DNA of 64,000 bases from Glutamicibacter creatinolyticus (GCF_006094275.1 NZ_CP034412.1:2852001-2916000); one strand, 5' to 3'. Counted from the first letter of the stretch, positions 55,438 to 64,000 are shown. Numbers and translations: made by a program. Notes: a model not told the origin generated them from the letters alone.

Positions 55438-56010
55438 CTAGTCAGTTTCGGCCGCAGGGTTTTTGCGGGAGTCATGCAGGTGCCCAAAGGCCGCGATCAG
55501 CTCAAAGACGGCAAAGACCACGGCGCTGCCGCCGATCATTCCCAGTACCCCGTGGGTGTCCAGCTGTCCGGCGAAGGCCAGAGCCACACCGACCCCGGCG
55601 GCCACCGCACCGCTGATCAGCTGGTTGCGGAACGGTGGGAACTCATGACGGTACTTGGTGAACACGACGATTTCCGAGACGCCACCGACCAGCAGGCCGA
55701 CCGCAGCCATGTAGGCGACCATGGCCGGGGTGGAGGCGAACAGCGTGGTGATGCCGGCCAGCAGCATGATGCCGGCACCAAAAGCATAGGGGGCCCGCGC
55801 CTTGGCCGGAACGGTGGCCACGGAGGCGTACTGCCACATGAACACGCCGGTAAGCACCAGCAGGCCGGCGGTGGAATAGGACAGGACCTTTAGGTCGGCG
55901 CCGATCCAGAAGATGGAAATCAGCGCGTAGGCGGCGGCAGTCAGGCCGCGCAGCAGTACGGGCCGGAAAACTTCTTGGGCTTGGATTGCAGTGGATTTTG
56001 GTGCAGGCAC
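55438..56010 (-). CDS. Multi-pass membrane protein, DUF308-like
   Basis: 190 residues with six predicted helices in a regular arrangement (for example LLRGLTAAAYALISIFWIGA, then AGLLVLTGVFMWQYA). This recalls DUF308/HdeD-like proteins, but the match is only by pattern. First gene of a likely two-gene unit with 55108-55410. Confidence 0.65.
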   Translation of the reverse strand: MPAPKSTAIQAQEVFRPVLLRGLTAAAYALISIFWIGADLKVLSYSTAGLLVLTGVFMWQYASVATVPAKARAPYAFGAGIMLLAGITTLFASTPAMVAYMAAVGLLVGGVSEIVVFTKYRHEFPPFRNQLISGAVAAGVGVALAFAGQLDTHGVLGMIGGSAVVFAVFELIAAFGHLHDSRKNPAAETD

Positions 56011-56105
56011 ACGCCTATTCTACGCGGTATAGAAGACCCTGACACCTGAGCCTGGGCTGGGTGACCGGCGGCACATTTAACAACGCCGGTCACCGCGTTG
56101 ACCCG

Positions 56106-57356
56106 CTAGCGTTTCAGTGCCGGACTGGCCGTACGCCCGGCGCGCACCCGGATGAGCTCGGGGGTCAGTTCCCGGATGGATCCGGCTCCCATCAGCTGCA
56201 TGTTGACCTCGACTTCCTTGGCCAGCAGCTCGATGGCTCTTTCGACCCCCTGCTGTCCGCCGGCCATCAGCCCGTACAGGTAGGCCCTGCCGATAAGCAC
56301 GAAGTCGGCGCCGGCGCACAGGGAGGCGACGATGTCCGCCCCGGACATGATGCCCGAGTCGAGGATGATTTCCATCTCCGGACCCACCTCCTGGCGCACC
56401 TGCCCCAGCGCCTCGAACGCGATCGGCGCGCGGTCCAGTTGCCGTCCTCCGTGGTTGGAGACCACCAGTCCGTCCGCCCCGGCGGCCACCGACTTGCGGG
56501 CATCCTCCACGGTGAGCACCCCCTTGACGAACAACTTGCCCGGCCACAGGTCGCGGATCCAGCGCAGGTCATCGAAGTCCAGCGAGGAGTCGAACATGGA
56601 GTTGATGATGGTGGGCAAATCAGAGGAGGTATTGGACAGTGAGGCAAACTTCAGCGAATCGGTGGTCAGAAAGTTGAACCACCATTCGGGCCGGTAGGAG
56701 GCATCCAGCACCGTCTTCAGGCTCAGTTCCGGCGGGATCTTCATCCCGTTGCGCACATCGCGCAGCCGCTGGCCGGCCACCGGGGTGTCCACCGTGACCA
56801 GCAGGGTGTCAAAGCCGGCCAACGCGGCCCGTTCCACCAGGGCCCGGGACTTCTCGCGGTCCTTCCACAGGTAGAGCTGGAACCACTTGCGGGCGTTTGG
56901 GGCGGCGCTGGCCACTTCCTCAATGGAGCGGGTGCCCATGGTGGACAGGCTGAAGGGGATCCCGGCCTTCTCCGCGGCCCGGGAACCGCCGATCTCACCC
57001 TCGGACTGCATGAAGCGGGTGAAGCCGGTCGGTGCGATCCCAAAGGGCAGTGCCGAATTCCCGCCGGCAATCGTGGTGGACAGATCCGAGTGCGCGGTGC
57101 CGTGCAGGATGCGCGGCAGCAGCTCCACCGAGTCAAAGACCTCCCGCGCCCGGTCCGCGGTGATTTCCCGGCCGGCGGCGCCGTCCACGTAGTCGAAGGC
57201 CGCGGCCGGGGTGCGGCGCTTGGCGATCTTGCGCAGGTCCCACAGGTCGGCGGCCTTCGCCAGCCGCGCCTGGCGGCGGCGCAGGGTGGGCAGGGAGAAC
57301 TTCATCAGTGCGGCCAATTCCTTGACATCAGGTATTTGGCGCTGCAGGTTCGACAC
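56106..57356 (-). CDS. FMN-dependent alpha-hydroxy-acid dehydrogenase (L-lactate dehydrogenase type)
   Basis: A 416-residue TIM-barrel flavoenzyme. The N-terminal part has FDYVDGAAGREIT, the FMN region SLSTMGTRSIEEVA, and the catalytic His and Arg in VVSNHGGRQLD. The phosphate-binding end is ILDSGIMSGADIV and LIGRAYLYGLMAGG. It oxidises an L-2-hydroxy acid, most likely lactate, to the keto acid. An MHS permease lies 62 bp upstream on the same strand, so uptake and oxidation of one hydroxy acid is likely. The divergent GntR protein probably controls both. Confidence 0.9.
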   Translation of the reverse strand: MSNLQRQIPDVKELAALMKFSLPTLRRRQARLAKAADLWDLRKIAKRRTPAAAFDYVDGAAGREITADRAREVFDSVELLPRILHGTAHSDLSTTIAGGNSALPFGIAPTGFTRFMQSEGEIGGSRAAEKAGIPFSLSTMGTRSIEEVASAAPNARKWFQLYLWKDREKSRALVERAALAGFDTLLVTVDTPVAGQRLRDVRNGMKIPPELSLKTVLDASYRPEWWFNFLTTDSLKFASLSNTSSDLPTIINSMFDSSLDFDDLRWIRDLWPGKLFVKGVLTVEDARKSVAAGADGLVVSNHGGRQLDRAPIAFEALGQVRQEVGPEMEIILDSGIMSGADIVASLCAGADFVLIGRAYLYGLMAGGQQGVERAIELLAKEVEVNMQLMGAGSIRELTPELIRVRAGRTASPALKR

Positions 57357-57418
57357 TGCGGGTTCCTTTCATTGACAACAAATCTGGTTCTGGGGGCCCG
57401 GCTCGCCCCGGCGTTCAT

Positions 57419-58741
57419 CTATGCCCGGCGGGAGGCCCTGGTTCCAAGGAAAATCGCCACCGCGGAGCTCAGGCAGCACAGGGCCAGGAATCCTGCGGGC
57501 AGGGTAATCGCCCCGCCGCCCAGCTCCAGCAGGGTGGCGGCAATCAGCGGTGACATGCCGGCGACCAGCGCTCCGTTGAGTTCCCGGGCAATCGCGATCC
57601 CGGTGAAGCGCACCTGGACCGGGAACAGTTCGGTGAGAAACGCGCCCTGCGCCCCACTGGTGCAGGGGATGACCAGCGCATAGCCCAGGGCAATGGCCAG
57701 CATGCCCAGCGTGAACTGGCCGGTGGCCAGCAGCCAGAAGATGGGGAAGGCCAGTAGCAGGCCGCTGATGTTCCCGGCCGCCAGGGTGCGCGAAGTTCCC
57801 CAACGGTCGGCCAGCCGGCCACCGACCGGGGTGAGCACCACCGAGACCAGGGAACCGACGGTCACGGCCAGCAGGGCATGGCTGCGTTCCATGCCCGAAC
57901 CGACCATCAGGCTGATGGAGAACACGGCCAGGATGTAGTTCACGGCGTTGTGCCCGGTGATGGCGAAGAACCCGAGCAGCACTTCGCGCCAATGCCCGGA
58001 GAAGACCTTCAACACCGGGAGCTTGCCGGTGTTGCCGTGCTCTTGCGCCCGTTGCATGACCCGAGCGTATTCGGGGGTCTCCTCCAGCCGGTTGCGGATG
58101 TACAGGGCCAGCAGGAACAGCACCGCGGAGATCAGGAAGGGGATTCGCCAGGCCCAGCCAAGCAGGGCGGCGTCCCCGAGGGCTGCCACGGCAAAGAAGC
58201 TCACGGTGGCCAAGGCGATGCCCAGCGGCGGGGTGGCCAGCACCAGTGAGGTGTACCAGCCGCGCTTCTTCGGTTCCACATATTCGGCGACCAGTGTCAT
58301 GGCACCGGTCAGTTCGGCTCCGGCCCCGAAGCCCTGGATGAGGCGGAAGAGCACCAGCAGGGCCACCGCCCACACTCCCCAGGAATCGGCCGTGGGCAGA
58401 AGGCCAATGCCGACGGTGGCAATGCCCATCAGGATCACCGAGAGCAACATGGCCGGACGCCGCCCGAACTTGTCCCCCAGATGTCCAATGATGACCCCGC
58501 CGAAGGGGCGGGCCACGAAGCCCACCGCGAAGGTGGCGAAAGCGGCCAGCGCCTCACCGGTGGAACCGGCGGCCGCGAAGAACAACGGACCGATCACCAC
58601 CGAGGCCGCCGCCCCATACAACGCGTAGTCGTACCATTCGATGGCGGTGCCCAGCACGGAGGCGAAGATCGCCCGACGGCGCTGCTGCGCATGGTGCTGC
58701 TGGGCGGGGCCAACGCCAACGCTTGTGTCCTGCGGTGCCAT
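57419..58741 (-). CDS. MFS metabolite:H+ symporter (MHS family)
   Basis: 440 residues with twelve helices. The MHS signature is visible: ASVLGTAIEWYDYALYGAAA in helix 1, HLGDKFGRRPAML in loop 2-3 and RLIQGFGAGAELTGA in helix 4. Members import carboxylates such as alpha-ketoglutarate, shikimate or proline. The ATG at 58741 has GGAG six bases upstream and is preferred to the one at 58753. It is co-transcribed with the hydroxy-acid dehydrogenase and divergent from a GntR gene. Confidence 0.9.
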   Translation of the reverse strand: MAPQDTSVGVGPAQQHHAQQRRRAIFASVLGTAIEWYDYALYGAAASVVIGPLFFAAAGSTGEALAAFATFAVGFVARPFGGVIIGHLGDKFGRRPAMLLSVILMGIATVGIGLLPTADSWGVWAVALLVLFRLIQGFGAGAELTGAMTLVAEYVEPKKRGWYTSLVLATPPLGIALATVSFFAVAALGDAALLGWAWRIPFLISAVLFLLALYIRNRLEETPEYARVMQRAQEHGNTGKLPVLKVFSGHWREVLLGFFAITGHNAVNYILAVFSISLMVGSGMERSHALLAVTVGSLVSVVLTPVGGRLADRWGTSRTLAAGNISGLLLAFPIFWLLATGQFTLGMLAIALGYALVIPCTSGAQGAFLTELFPVQVRFTGIAIARELNGALVAGMSPLIAATLLELGGGAITLPAGFLALCCLSSAVAIFLGTRASRRA

Positions 58742-58788
58742 GATGCGCTCCATTGGAAGGTGGGGGAAGGTATCCGCCGATGACAGAT

Positions 58789-58808
58789 ACCTGAAATATC
58801 TTTCAGGT
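58789..58808. promoter_or_regulatory. Palindrome between the MHS permease and GntR genes
   Basis: ACCTGAAA-TATC-TTTCAGGT, 8-bp perfect arms. It lies in the shared upstream region and is the best candidate binding site for the GntR protein. Confidence 0.6.
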
Positions 58809-58884
58809 CAGACTAAGGTGTAGCTAGGGTCACAGTAAAGACCCGAGGACAAAGATTACGCGCCAGACACTGGCGGGAGCCGGG

Positions 58885-59553
58885 ATGGGAGATCAGATGG
58901 CCACCTCGCTCACCGAGAAGCTCACCGCCGAACTGCGTGAGCGGATCCTGTACGGGGTGATTGCCCCGGGCACCATGGTGGTCGAGCCGCGCCTGGCCGA
59001 GGAATTCAAGGTGTCCAAGACCCCGGTGCGCGAGTCCCTGCGCCAGCTGACCAGCGAGGGACTGCTGCAGATCCTGCCCAAGAAGGGGTACCTGGTCCGT
59101 GGGGTGACCCTCAATGACGTGTACGAGACCTTGGACATGCGGATGCTGCTCGAGCCCTTTACCGCCGCCGGTGCCGCGCGGCATGCCACCGCACCGTTCA
59201 TTGCGGCCCTGCGCAGCCAGCTTGACGAGCAGTCCCGGCTCGCGGCGGAGGATCCGATCGGCTCGATGCGCTGCGCCCAGCAGTTCCACCGGCAGCTGGC
59301 CGAGGGGGGACGCAATTCGCGTATTGCCGCCGCGCTGGAGCGCTGCTTCCATGACACCGCCCGCGCCCATTACGTGCTGCCCGGAATGCAGGCCTACATG
59401 TCCACTTCCCGGGAAATCCAGGAACATGAGGCCATCGTGCAGGCAATCGAAGCCGGTGAGGCCAAGGCGGCCCAGCAGGCGATGGCCGAACACCTCAAAT
59501 CGATCCGCAACGCCATGCTCAACCAGTTCGAAACCGACGACATCTGGAGCTAG
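58885..59553 (+). CDS. GntR family regulator, FCD (FadR/VanR) subgroup
   Basis: 222 residues. The winged HTH reads LTAELRERILYGVIAPGTMV, then RLAEEFKVSKTPVRESLRQL. The all-helical FCD domain follows, with His residues typical of its metal/acid-binding pocket (QFHRQLAEGG, CFHDTARAHY, EHEAIVQAIE). A start at 58897 with GGGAG is also possible. It probably senses a carboxylic acid and represses the divergent permease-dehydrogenase operon through 58789-58808. Confidence 0.9.
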   Translation: MGDQMATSLTEKLTAELRERILYGVIAPGTMVVEPRLAEEFKVSKTPVRESLRQLTSEGLLQILPKKGYLVRGVTLNDVYETLDMRMLLEPFTAAGAARHATAPFIAALRSQLDEQSRLAAEDPIGSMRCAQQFHRQLAEGGRNSRIAAALERCFHDTARAHYVLPGMQAYMSTSREIQEHEAIVQAIEAGEAKAAQQAMAEHLKSIRNAMLNQFETDDIWS

Positions 59554-59598
59554 CGCCACTGGATTTGGCCTTTCCGGCCAGCAGGAATCCGCTCTTTG

Positions 59599-60933
59599 CT
59601 ACTTGGTCTGCGCGGCGCGCAGGACCTCGGCGCGGTTGCTTCCGGATTCGGCATCGATTTCCCGCAACGCGGGGACCGCATGGCGCGGGATGAGCACCGC
59701 GAAGGCCACGAAGGCGCAGAAGATGACCAGCACCGTGGCCATCCACGCGTTCCATCCCAGGCTGTCGGCCACGTGCGGTGCGAAGAGCACCGAGGTGAGG
59801 ATGAACAGGTTCTTGACCACGTCGTTGAAGCCGAAGGCAAAGCCGTGGCCCTCCGGATGAATTTCCTCAATGGCCTCGGAGAAGCTGGCCATCCACGGGG
59901 AGAACACCGCGCCCAGTGAGCCGCCGATGAGCACGAACAATCCCATGACCAGGATGCCCGGGGTGCTGGGCCAGGTAAACATCACAGTGACCAGGGTTGC
60001 CAGCAGCGCGGCGGCCGTCAGTCCACCGCCAATGACCATGCCGCGGCGCACCCGCAACCGGTCCGAAAGCCGGGCGAAGAACAGCGAGGCGCCCAGGTTC
60101 GCCACCCAGAAGCCCATGGCGACCACCGAAGCCATGCGCACGCTGAAGCCAAAGAATTCCACGAGCATCAGCTGCGCGTAGGCGTTCATGGTGGCCAGGA
60201 AGAAGTAGAGGCAGGAGATGGCCAGGACGTGGGTCCAGAAGGCCCGGCTGGTCAGCAGGCTGCTGCGTGACCCGGCGCCCCCGGACAGGGATTCACGCGC
60301 CGCCCCTTCGGTGTCCCGGATCTGTCGGCGCACATCCGGGTGCAGGTCGCGAAGGATCAGCGCGATGATGATGGCCCCGAGCAGCGCCACCCCGGCCATC
60401 AGGTAGATCTGCGCCCGCCACGAGTAGTCGAACAGCTGCAGCGTCAGCGCGGCAATCGCGGCGGCAAAGAAGTTGGCCCCCACCGGCCCCCAGGTCCAGA
60501 AGGCGTAGGCCTGGGCGCGTCCGGTGCGCGGGGTGAAGTCGCGGATCAACGGCGCGGTGCCGGCCATGGCGATGCCCTCGACGAAGTTCATCGAGATGCG
60601 CGCCGCCGTGAAGTGCAAGACATCCGGGGCCATGGCCATGTACAGGCAGGAGGCCGCCGAGATGAAGGCGAAGGGGATCAACACCCTTACCCGCCCAATG
60701 CGGTCCACCATTTCCCCGCCAAGGTACCCGGCCAGTGCGCCGGCGAGCAGGGAGACGGCGGTAATCGAGCCGTAGAACGCCGGGGTCATTCCAAGGTCCT
60801 TGAGCAGCAGCGGCAGCACCGGTGCCAGCTGGCCCTCGAAAGCGGAGATGAACACGGCCAGCACCACCACGCCCAGATAGACCCGGCGCCGTGCTCCGGT
60901 CGGGTATTCAAGCAAATAGCGGCGCGAGCGCAT
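59599..60933 (-). CDS. MFS transporter
   Basis: 444 residues with twelve helices; loop 2-3 motif YLGGEMVDRIGRVRVL. The start at 60933 has GGAAGG upstream. An operator, TTAGAC-N5-GTCTAA, lies 27 bp before the start (60960-60976). A copy of the same motif lies in front of the acyl-CoA ligase gene, so this transporter is likely part of the TetR (61234) regulon. It may import the acid that the ligase activates. Confidence 0.88.
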   Translation of the reverse strand: MRSRRYLLEYPTGARRRVYLGVVVLAVFISAFEGQLAPVLPLLLKDLGMTPAFYGSITAVSLLAGALAGYLGGEMVDRIGRVRVLIPFAFISAASCLYMAMAPDVLHFTAARISMNFVEGIAMAGTAPLIRDFTPRTGRAQAYAFWTWGPVGANFFAAAIAALTLQLFDYSWRAQIYLMAGVALLGAIIIALILRDLHPDVRRQIRDTEGAARESLSGGAGSRSSLLTSRAFWTHVLAISCLYFFLATMNAYAQLMLVEFFGFSVRMASVVAMGFWVANLGASLFFARLSDRLRVRRGMVIGGGLTAAALLATLVTVMFTWPSTPGILVMGLFVLIGGSLGAVFSPWMASFSEAIEEIHPEGHGFAFGFNDVVKNLFILTSVLFAPHVADSLGWNAWMATVLVIFCAFVAFAVLIPRHAVPALREIDAESGSNRAEVLRAAQTK

Positions 60934-60959
60934 GTCGGGGCACCTTCCACTGAAAGAAG

Positions 60960-60976
60960 TTAGACAGAACGTCTAA
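60960..60976 (-). promoter_or_regulatory. TetR-type operator upstream of the MFS gene
   Basis: TTAGACAGAACGTCTAA, 6-bp arms. It matches CTAGACAGTGTGTCTAA at 61870-61886 at 13 of 17 positions with all inner arm bases kept. Confidence 0.65.
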
Positions 60977-61175
60977 GACTGATCTACCCCAAGTTACGTG
61001 ATGTGAACCAGCTCACGCAAGGTCTTACGCGGAAAAACTTTTCCGTGACGCGCAGCGGGCGCCGCAGCGGCAGTATGACGATTTCTTCGCCCCGCTGGGC
61101 GCGGCTCACCGCGGGCCCCGCTGGAGCACACCCTGCCGGGGCGGGGACTGCGAAAACGTGCCCACGAGGCAAAAA

Positions 61176-61211
61176 GCCTGCCCCGCACGAAGCCTTTCGT
61201 ACGGGGCAGGC
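61176..61211 (-). terminator. Terminator of the TetR gene
   Basis: A 16-bp stem with one G-U pair (61176-61191 with 61196-61211), running into TTTTT on the minus strand (61175-61171). Confidence 0.9.
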
Positions 61212-61233
61212 GATGCGGCCCTGGCCGGCCGCA

Positions 61234-61830
61234 CTATGGCGTGACGCTGAATCCCGAGGCCCAGTGGCGTCCGTAGCGCGAGAGGTCGGCCAGCGTCTGC
61301 ACCACCTGGTCCAGCCCCGGACGCGGCGCCGGGGCATCCAGCCACCACAGCAGGACCGCCACCTGCTCCCCCGCCCATGCCTGGGCGATGACCCGCAGAT
61401 CCACGCGCGGACGCACATCCTGCGCATGGACACGGTCGGCGAAGATCTGTTCGGCGACCGCGGCCCAGCGCTCGATGAGCAGGCGAAGGCCGCGCCCGTC
61501 CCCCTCCCCGCGCAGGATCATCCGATAGGCGTTGGGGTTCTTCGAGGCGTGCCCAAACAGCGCCCGCACCGGCTGGCCGGTGAAGCCGGCGTGCTCGCGG
61601 TCCACATCCTCCAGCAGCAGGCGCAGCTCGCCCAGGATGCTCTCCACCGTGTAGTCATACAGGGCTTCCTTCGTGGCGAAATGCGTGTAGAACGTTGCCC
61701 GCCCCACTGCGGCATGCGCCGCGACATGTTCGACTTTCACGGCGGCATAGCCCCGTTCCAGCACCAGTTCCACCAGTGAGTTGGACAGGGCGGCGCGGGT
61801 GCGCACCGTGCGCGGGTCTTCATAGCTCAT
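61234..61830 (-). CDS. TetR family regulator
   Basis: 198 residues from the Met at 61830; the frame is open to 61866. The DNA-binding domain reads TRAALSNSLVELVLERGYAA, then VEHVAAHAAVGRATFYTHFA. A helical ligand-binding domain of the TetR_C_33-like size follows. It is divergent from the acyl-CoA ligase operon and separated from the MFS gene by 300 bp. Two copies of one 17-bp palindrome stand in front of these targets, so it probably represses both and its own gene. An acyl-CoA is the likely ligand by analogy. Confidence 0.9.
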   Translation of the reverse strand: MSYEDPRTVRTRAALSNSLVELVLERGYAAVKVEHVAAHAAVGRATFYTHFATKEALYDYTVESILGELRLLLEDVDREHAGFTGQPVRALFGHASKNPNAYRMILRGEGDGRGLRLLIERWAAVAEQIFADRVHAQDVRPRVDLRVIAQAWAGEQVAVLLWWLDAPAPRPGLDQVVQTLADLSRYGRHWASGFSVTP

Positions 61831-61859
61831 GGTGCATTCATAGCAAACAAACTCCCCTC

Positions 61860-61889
61860 TGGACACTTCCTAGACAGTGTGTCTAAGAT
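61860..61889 (+). promoter_or_regulatory. Promoter of the acyl-CoA ligase operon with TetR operator
   Basis: TGGACA at 61860-61865 and TAAGAT at 61884-61889 (18-bp spacing). The operator CTAGACAGTGTGTCTAA (61870-61886) overlaps the spacer and -10, so its occupation would block transcription. Confidence 0.65.
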
Positions 61890-61920
61890 CATGACTGATC
61901 AATCGTTCTCTGGAGTAGGC

Positions 61921-63486
61921 ATGAATCTTGGTACTTATCTGAATCGCTCGAAGCGCTACTGGCCCGACACCGAGGCCCTGGTCGCCGGGGACCGGCGCTG
62001 GACCTACCGCCAGCTCGACGATGACGCGAACCGCCTGGCCTCGGCCCTGGGCGGGCTGGGCGTGGAGGCCGGCACCAGCGTGGCCACCCTGGCCAGCAAC
62101 CGCGGGGAACTGGTTGTCACCGAATTCGCCCTGGCCAAGTGCGGGGCGGTCCGAGTGCCGCTGAGCGTGCGCCTGGCCCCCACCGAAATCGCCCACGTGC
62201 TTTCCGACGCACAGGTGCGGGTCATCCTGGTGGATCCCGAGCAGCTGGCCACCGCCCGCGACGCGATCAGCGCCGCCGGGGCGGACTGCCAGGTCGTGGT
62301 CTTTGACCCGGTGCCCGAGGCAAGGTCCGGAATCCTGGCCTACGAGGACCTGCTGTCCTCCGGCTCCACCGAGACCGTGGAGGTGGACGTTCCGGTGGAC
62401 CACCCCGCGGTCCTGAACTTCACCTCCGGGTCCACCGGCACCCTGAAGGCCGCGGTGCAGACCGTGGGCAACCGGCTGGCCAACCTGCGCAAGATGACCA
62501 TGAACCCGCAGGGCTCCATGTCCGCCGGCAGCATCTACCTGGTCACCGGGCCGATCACCCACGCCTCCGGGATGGGCGTGCTGGCGTGCGTGTTCCGCGG
62601 GGTGAAGGTGGTGGTGCTGCCCAAGTTCAGCGCCGAGGAGTTCCTGGCCACCGTTGAGCGGGAACGGGTGCAGCTGACCTTCATGGTCCCGGTCATGCTC
62701 AACCGCATCCTCAGCTTCCCGGAACGCGAGAAGTACGACATCTCCAGCCTCAAGGGCATCACCCTGGGCGGTTCGGCGATCTCCCCGGCCCGCCTGCGCG
62801 AGGCCTACGAGGCCTTTGGTCCGATCGTGAACCAGGGCTACGGGCAGGGTGAAACCACCAGCGCCGTGCTGTTCCTGACCAATGACGACGTCAGGCGCGG
62901 GGTGGAGGAGGACCCGCAGATCCTGCAGTCCTGCGGCCGGGCCGTGTACGACACGGAGGTGCGGGTCATCGACGAGGACGGCCAGCAGCTGCCGCCCGGC
63001 GAGGTGGGCGAACTGGTCGCCCGCGGCGCGGACTGCGTCACCGAGTACTTCCGCAGCCCCGAATCCACCGAGCAGACCTTCCGCAACGGCTGGGTGCACA
63101 CCGGGGACCTGGGCTACATGCGCGAGGACGGCTACTTCTTCATCGTGGACCGCAAGAAGGACATGATCATCTCCGGCGGCTTCAACGTGTACTGCACCGA
63201 GGTCGAAAGCGTGCTCTACGAACATCCCGACGTCTTCGAGGCCATTGTCATCGGCGCCCCGGACGAGCGCTGGGGCGAAACCGTCAAGGCGTTCGTGGCC
63301 CTGCGCCCGGGCGCCAGCCTGACCCAGGAGCAGCTGCAGGAATTCTGTGCCCGCTCCCTGGCCAAGTACAAGGTGCCGCGCCTGGTCCAGTTCGTTGACG
63401 AGCTGCCCAAGAACCGCAACGGCAAGCCCGACCGCCGTGCCCTGCGCGAAGGCGAATGGGCGGCCAGCGACCGGAAGGTGGGTTAG
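61921..63486 (+). CDS. Acyl-CoA synthetase (AMP-forming, ANL superfamily)
   Basis: 521 residues. The start at 61921 is chosen for TGGAGTAGG just upstream; the in-frame ATG at 61891 lies close to the promoter. The AMP motif LNFTSGSTGTLKAAVQT, NQGYGQGETT (A5-type), GWVHTGDLGYM (A7/A8) and the catalytic Lys near the end (PKNRNGKPDRRAL) are all present. It activates a carboxylic acid with ATP and CoA. Four bases separate it from an acyl-CoA dehydrogenase gene, so the operon makes and then desaturates an acyl-CoA. Chain length is not predictable. Confidence 0.92.
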   Translation: MNLGTYLNRSKRYWPDTEALVAGDRRWTYRQLDDDANRLASALGGLGVEAGTSVATLASNRGELVVTEFALAKCGAVRVPLSVRLAPTEIAHVLSDAQVRVILVDPEQLATARDAISAAGADCQVVVFDPVPEARSGILAYEDLLSSGSTETVEVDVPVDHPAVLNFTSGSTGTLKAAVQTVGNRLANLRKMTMNPQGSMSAGSIYLVTGPITHASGMGVLACVFRGVKVVVLPKFSAEEFLATVERERVQLTFMVPVMLNRILSFPEREKYDISSLKGITLGGSAISPARLREAYEAFGPIVNQGYGQGETTSAVLFLTNDDVRRGVEEDPQILQSCGRAVYDTEVRVIDEDGQQLPPGEVGELVARGADCVTEYFRSPESTEQTFRNGWVHTGDLGYMREDGYFFIVDRKKDMIISGGFNVYCTEVESVLYEHPDVFEAIVIGAPDERWGETVKAFVALRPGASLTQEQLQEFCARSLAKYKVPRLVQFVDELPKNRNGKPDRRALREGEWAASDRKVG

Positions 63487-63490
63487 CGAA

Positions 63491-64000
63491 ATGACCTTCT
63501 CACTGCGACCCAGCTACCGCGGGAACCCGGCCCTGGCCGAACTGGTGGCCAGCCTGCGTGACTACCTGAACGGGGAACTGGCCGACTACGAGGCCGAACT
63601 GGGCATCAACCACGAATCCGTGCTGCAGCGCAGCATGCTGCAGCCGGTCTGGCGGCGCAGCGGCGAACTGGGCTTCTACGGCATCCACCTGCCGGCCGAA
63701 TACGGCGGACGCGGGCTGAGCTATGTGGAGCTGGCGGCCCTGAAGGAAGAGGTCGCCGCCTCCCGCCGGGTGCTGGCCACCAGCGTGCTCGGGGACATGG
63801 GCGGCCCGCTGCGGGTCGGGGCGATCTTCCAGATCGCCACCGAGCAGCAGCGCGAAAAGTACCTGCTGCCGGTGGTCGCCGGCCAGCGGGCCTGCTGCTT
63901 CTCCATGACCGAAACCGATGCCGGCAGCGACGTGAAGGCCATGAGCACCACGGCCACCGAGGTGGCCGGCGGCTACCGGATCAGCGGGCACAAGGTGTTC
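63491..64000 (+). CDS. Acyl-CoA dehydrogenase, N-terminal part (runs off the window)
   Basis: The first 170 residues of an FAD-dependent acyl-CoA dehydrogenase, starting four bases after the ligase stop. The N-terminal helical domain ends in GFYGIHLPAEYGGRGLSYVE. The central domain opens with ACCFSMTETDAGSDVKAMST, the substrate/FAD-binding segment of the family, and KVF is reached at the edge. The catalytic base lies beyond the window. It oxidises acyl-CoA to enoyl-CoA and is probably co-regulated with the ligase by the TetR protein at 61234. Confidence 0.92.
   Translation, partial: MTFSLRPSYRGNPALAELVASLRDYLNGELADYEAELGINHESVLQRSMLQPVWRRSGELGFYGIHLPAEYGGRGLSYVELAALKEEVAASRRVLATSVLGDMGGPLRVGAIFQIATEQQREKYLLPVVAGQRACCFSMTETDAGSDVKAMSTTATEVAGGYRISGHKVF

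Noticed and set aside
56330-56380. Apparent loss of a family arginine (DSGIMSG instead of DGGIRRG) in the hydroxy-acid dehydrogenase
   Set aside because: From memory the IMSG form is normal in a branch of actinobacterial enzymes, so it is probably not a defect.
1-64000. CRISPR arrays, rRNA and tRNA genes
   Set aside because: No regularly spaced repeats, rRNA-like stretches or cloverleaf sequences were seen on either strand by eye.

Overview
The window is chromosomal DNA from a high-GC Gram-positive bacterium, most likely Micrococcaceae (Arthrobacter / Glutamicibacter / Paeniglutamicibacter type). Grounds: actinobacterial codon use with frequent GTG starts, leaderless and ATGA-coupled genes, a DUF6480 stress protein, an accA1/accD1/citE-like block, a CsoR-CopZ-CopA copper locus, and MurJ next to a FemX-like ligase. 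The genus is inferred from gene content only. No rRNA, tRNA or CRISPR was seen.

Layout. 0-3.1 kb: 3' end of a P1B-3 (CopB-type) metal ATPase, then a TetR regulator and a DHA2 drug exporter whose promoter is embedded in a large palindrome. 3.2-9 kb: rlmN; an overlapping operon of type III polyketide synthase, methyltransferase and flavin hydroxylase (same order as the Streptomyces srsABC phenolic-lipid operon); an unknown membrane protein. 9.2-14.3 kb: acyl-CoA carboxylase beta and alpha subunits with a CitE-like lyase (leucine/odd-acyl catabolism), convergent with a TauE/SafE permease.

14.4-19.35 kb is a replaced segment. The C-terminal stub of an amino-acid permease abuts a decayed IS3 orfA. 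Then comes an AT-richer 1272-residue KAP-family P-loop NTPase with two membrane helices between Walker A and B, and 430 bp of empty AT-richer DNA. It ends in a TetR gene that has lost its first helix. This is the best candidate for an undescribed (possibly anti-phage) system.

19.9-29.2 kb: glutaminase; a tandem-HTH Lrp-type regulator divergent from an MFS exporter and M20 amidohydrolase; a thioesterase; a VOC protein; a three-gene envelope-stress operon (sensor kinase, response regulator, toastrack-type DUF4097 protein) convergent with pspA. 30-34.3 kb is an accessory patch: a possible antitoxin remnant, a GNAT, and small stress-type proteins. 34.4-41 kb: orphan histidine kinase; fdhD-ydeP-type oxidoreductase-CynX-type transporter; DUF4383.

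41-45.5 kb: ATP-grasp ligase, FemX-like aminoacyltransferase and the lipid II flippase MurJ, a plausible peptidoglycan cross-bridge cluster. 45.8-49.1 kb: csoR-copZ-copA, with an almost identical tandem duplication of the CopA metal-binding domain and a leaderless csoR promoter carrying the CsoR box. 49.3-54.5 kb: second DHA2 exporter, a frameshifted GMC oxidoreductase, and an EamA exporter divergent from an ABATE/CGNR regulator. 55-59.6 kb: small membrane proteins, an FMN alpha-hydroxy-acid dehydrogenase with an MHS permease, and a divergent GntR regulator. 59.6-64 kb: an MFS transporter, a TetR regulator and an acyl-CoA ligase/acyl-CoA dehydrogenase operon, linked by two copies of the same 17-bp operator; the last gene runs off the window.

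Many gene junctions are closed by long perfect stem-loops, especially between convergent genes, which helps to fix transcription units.
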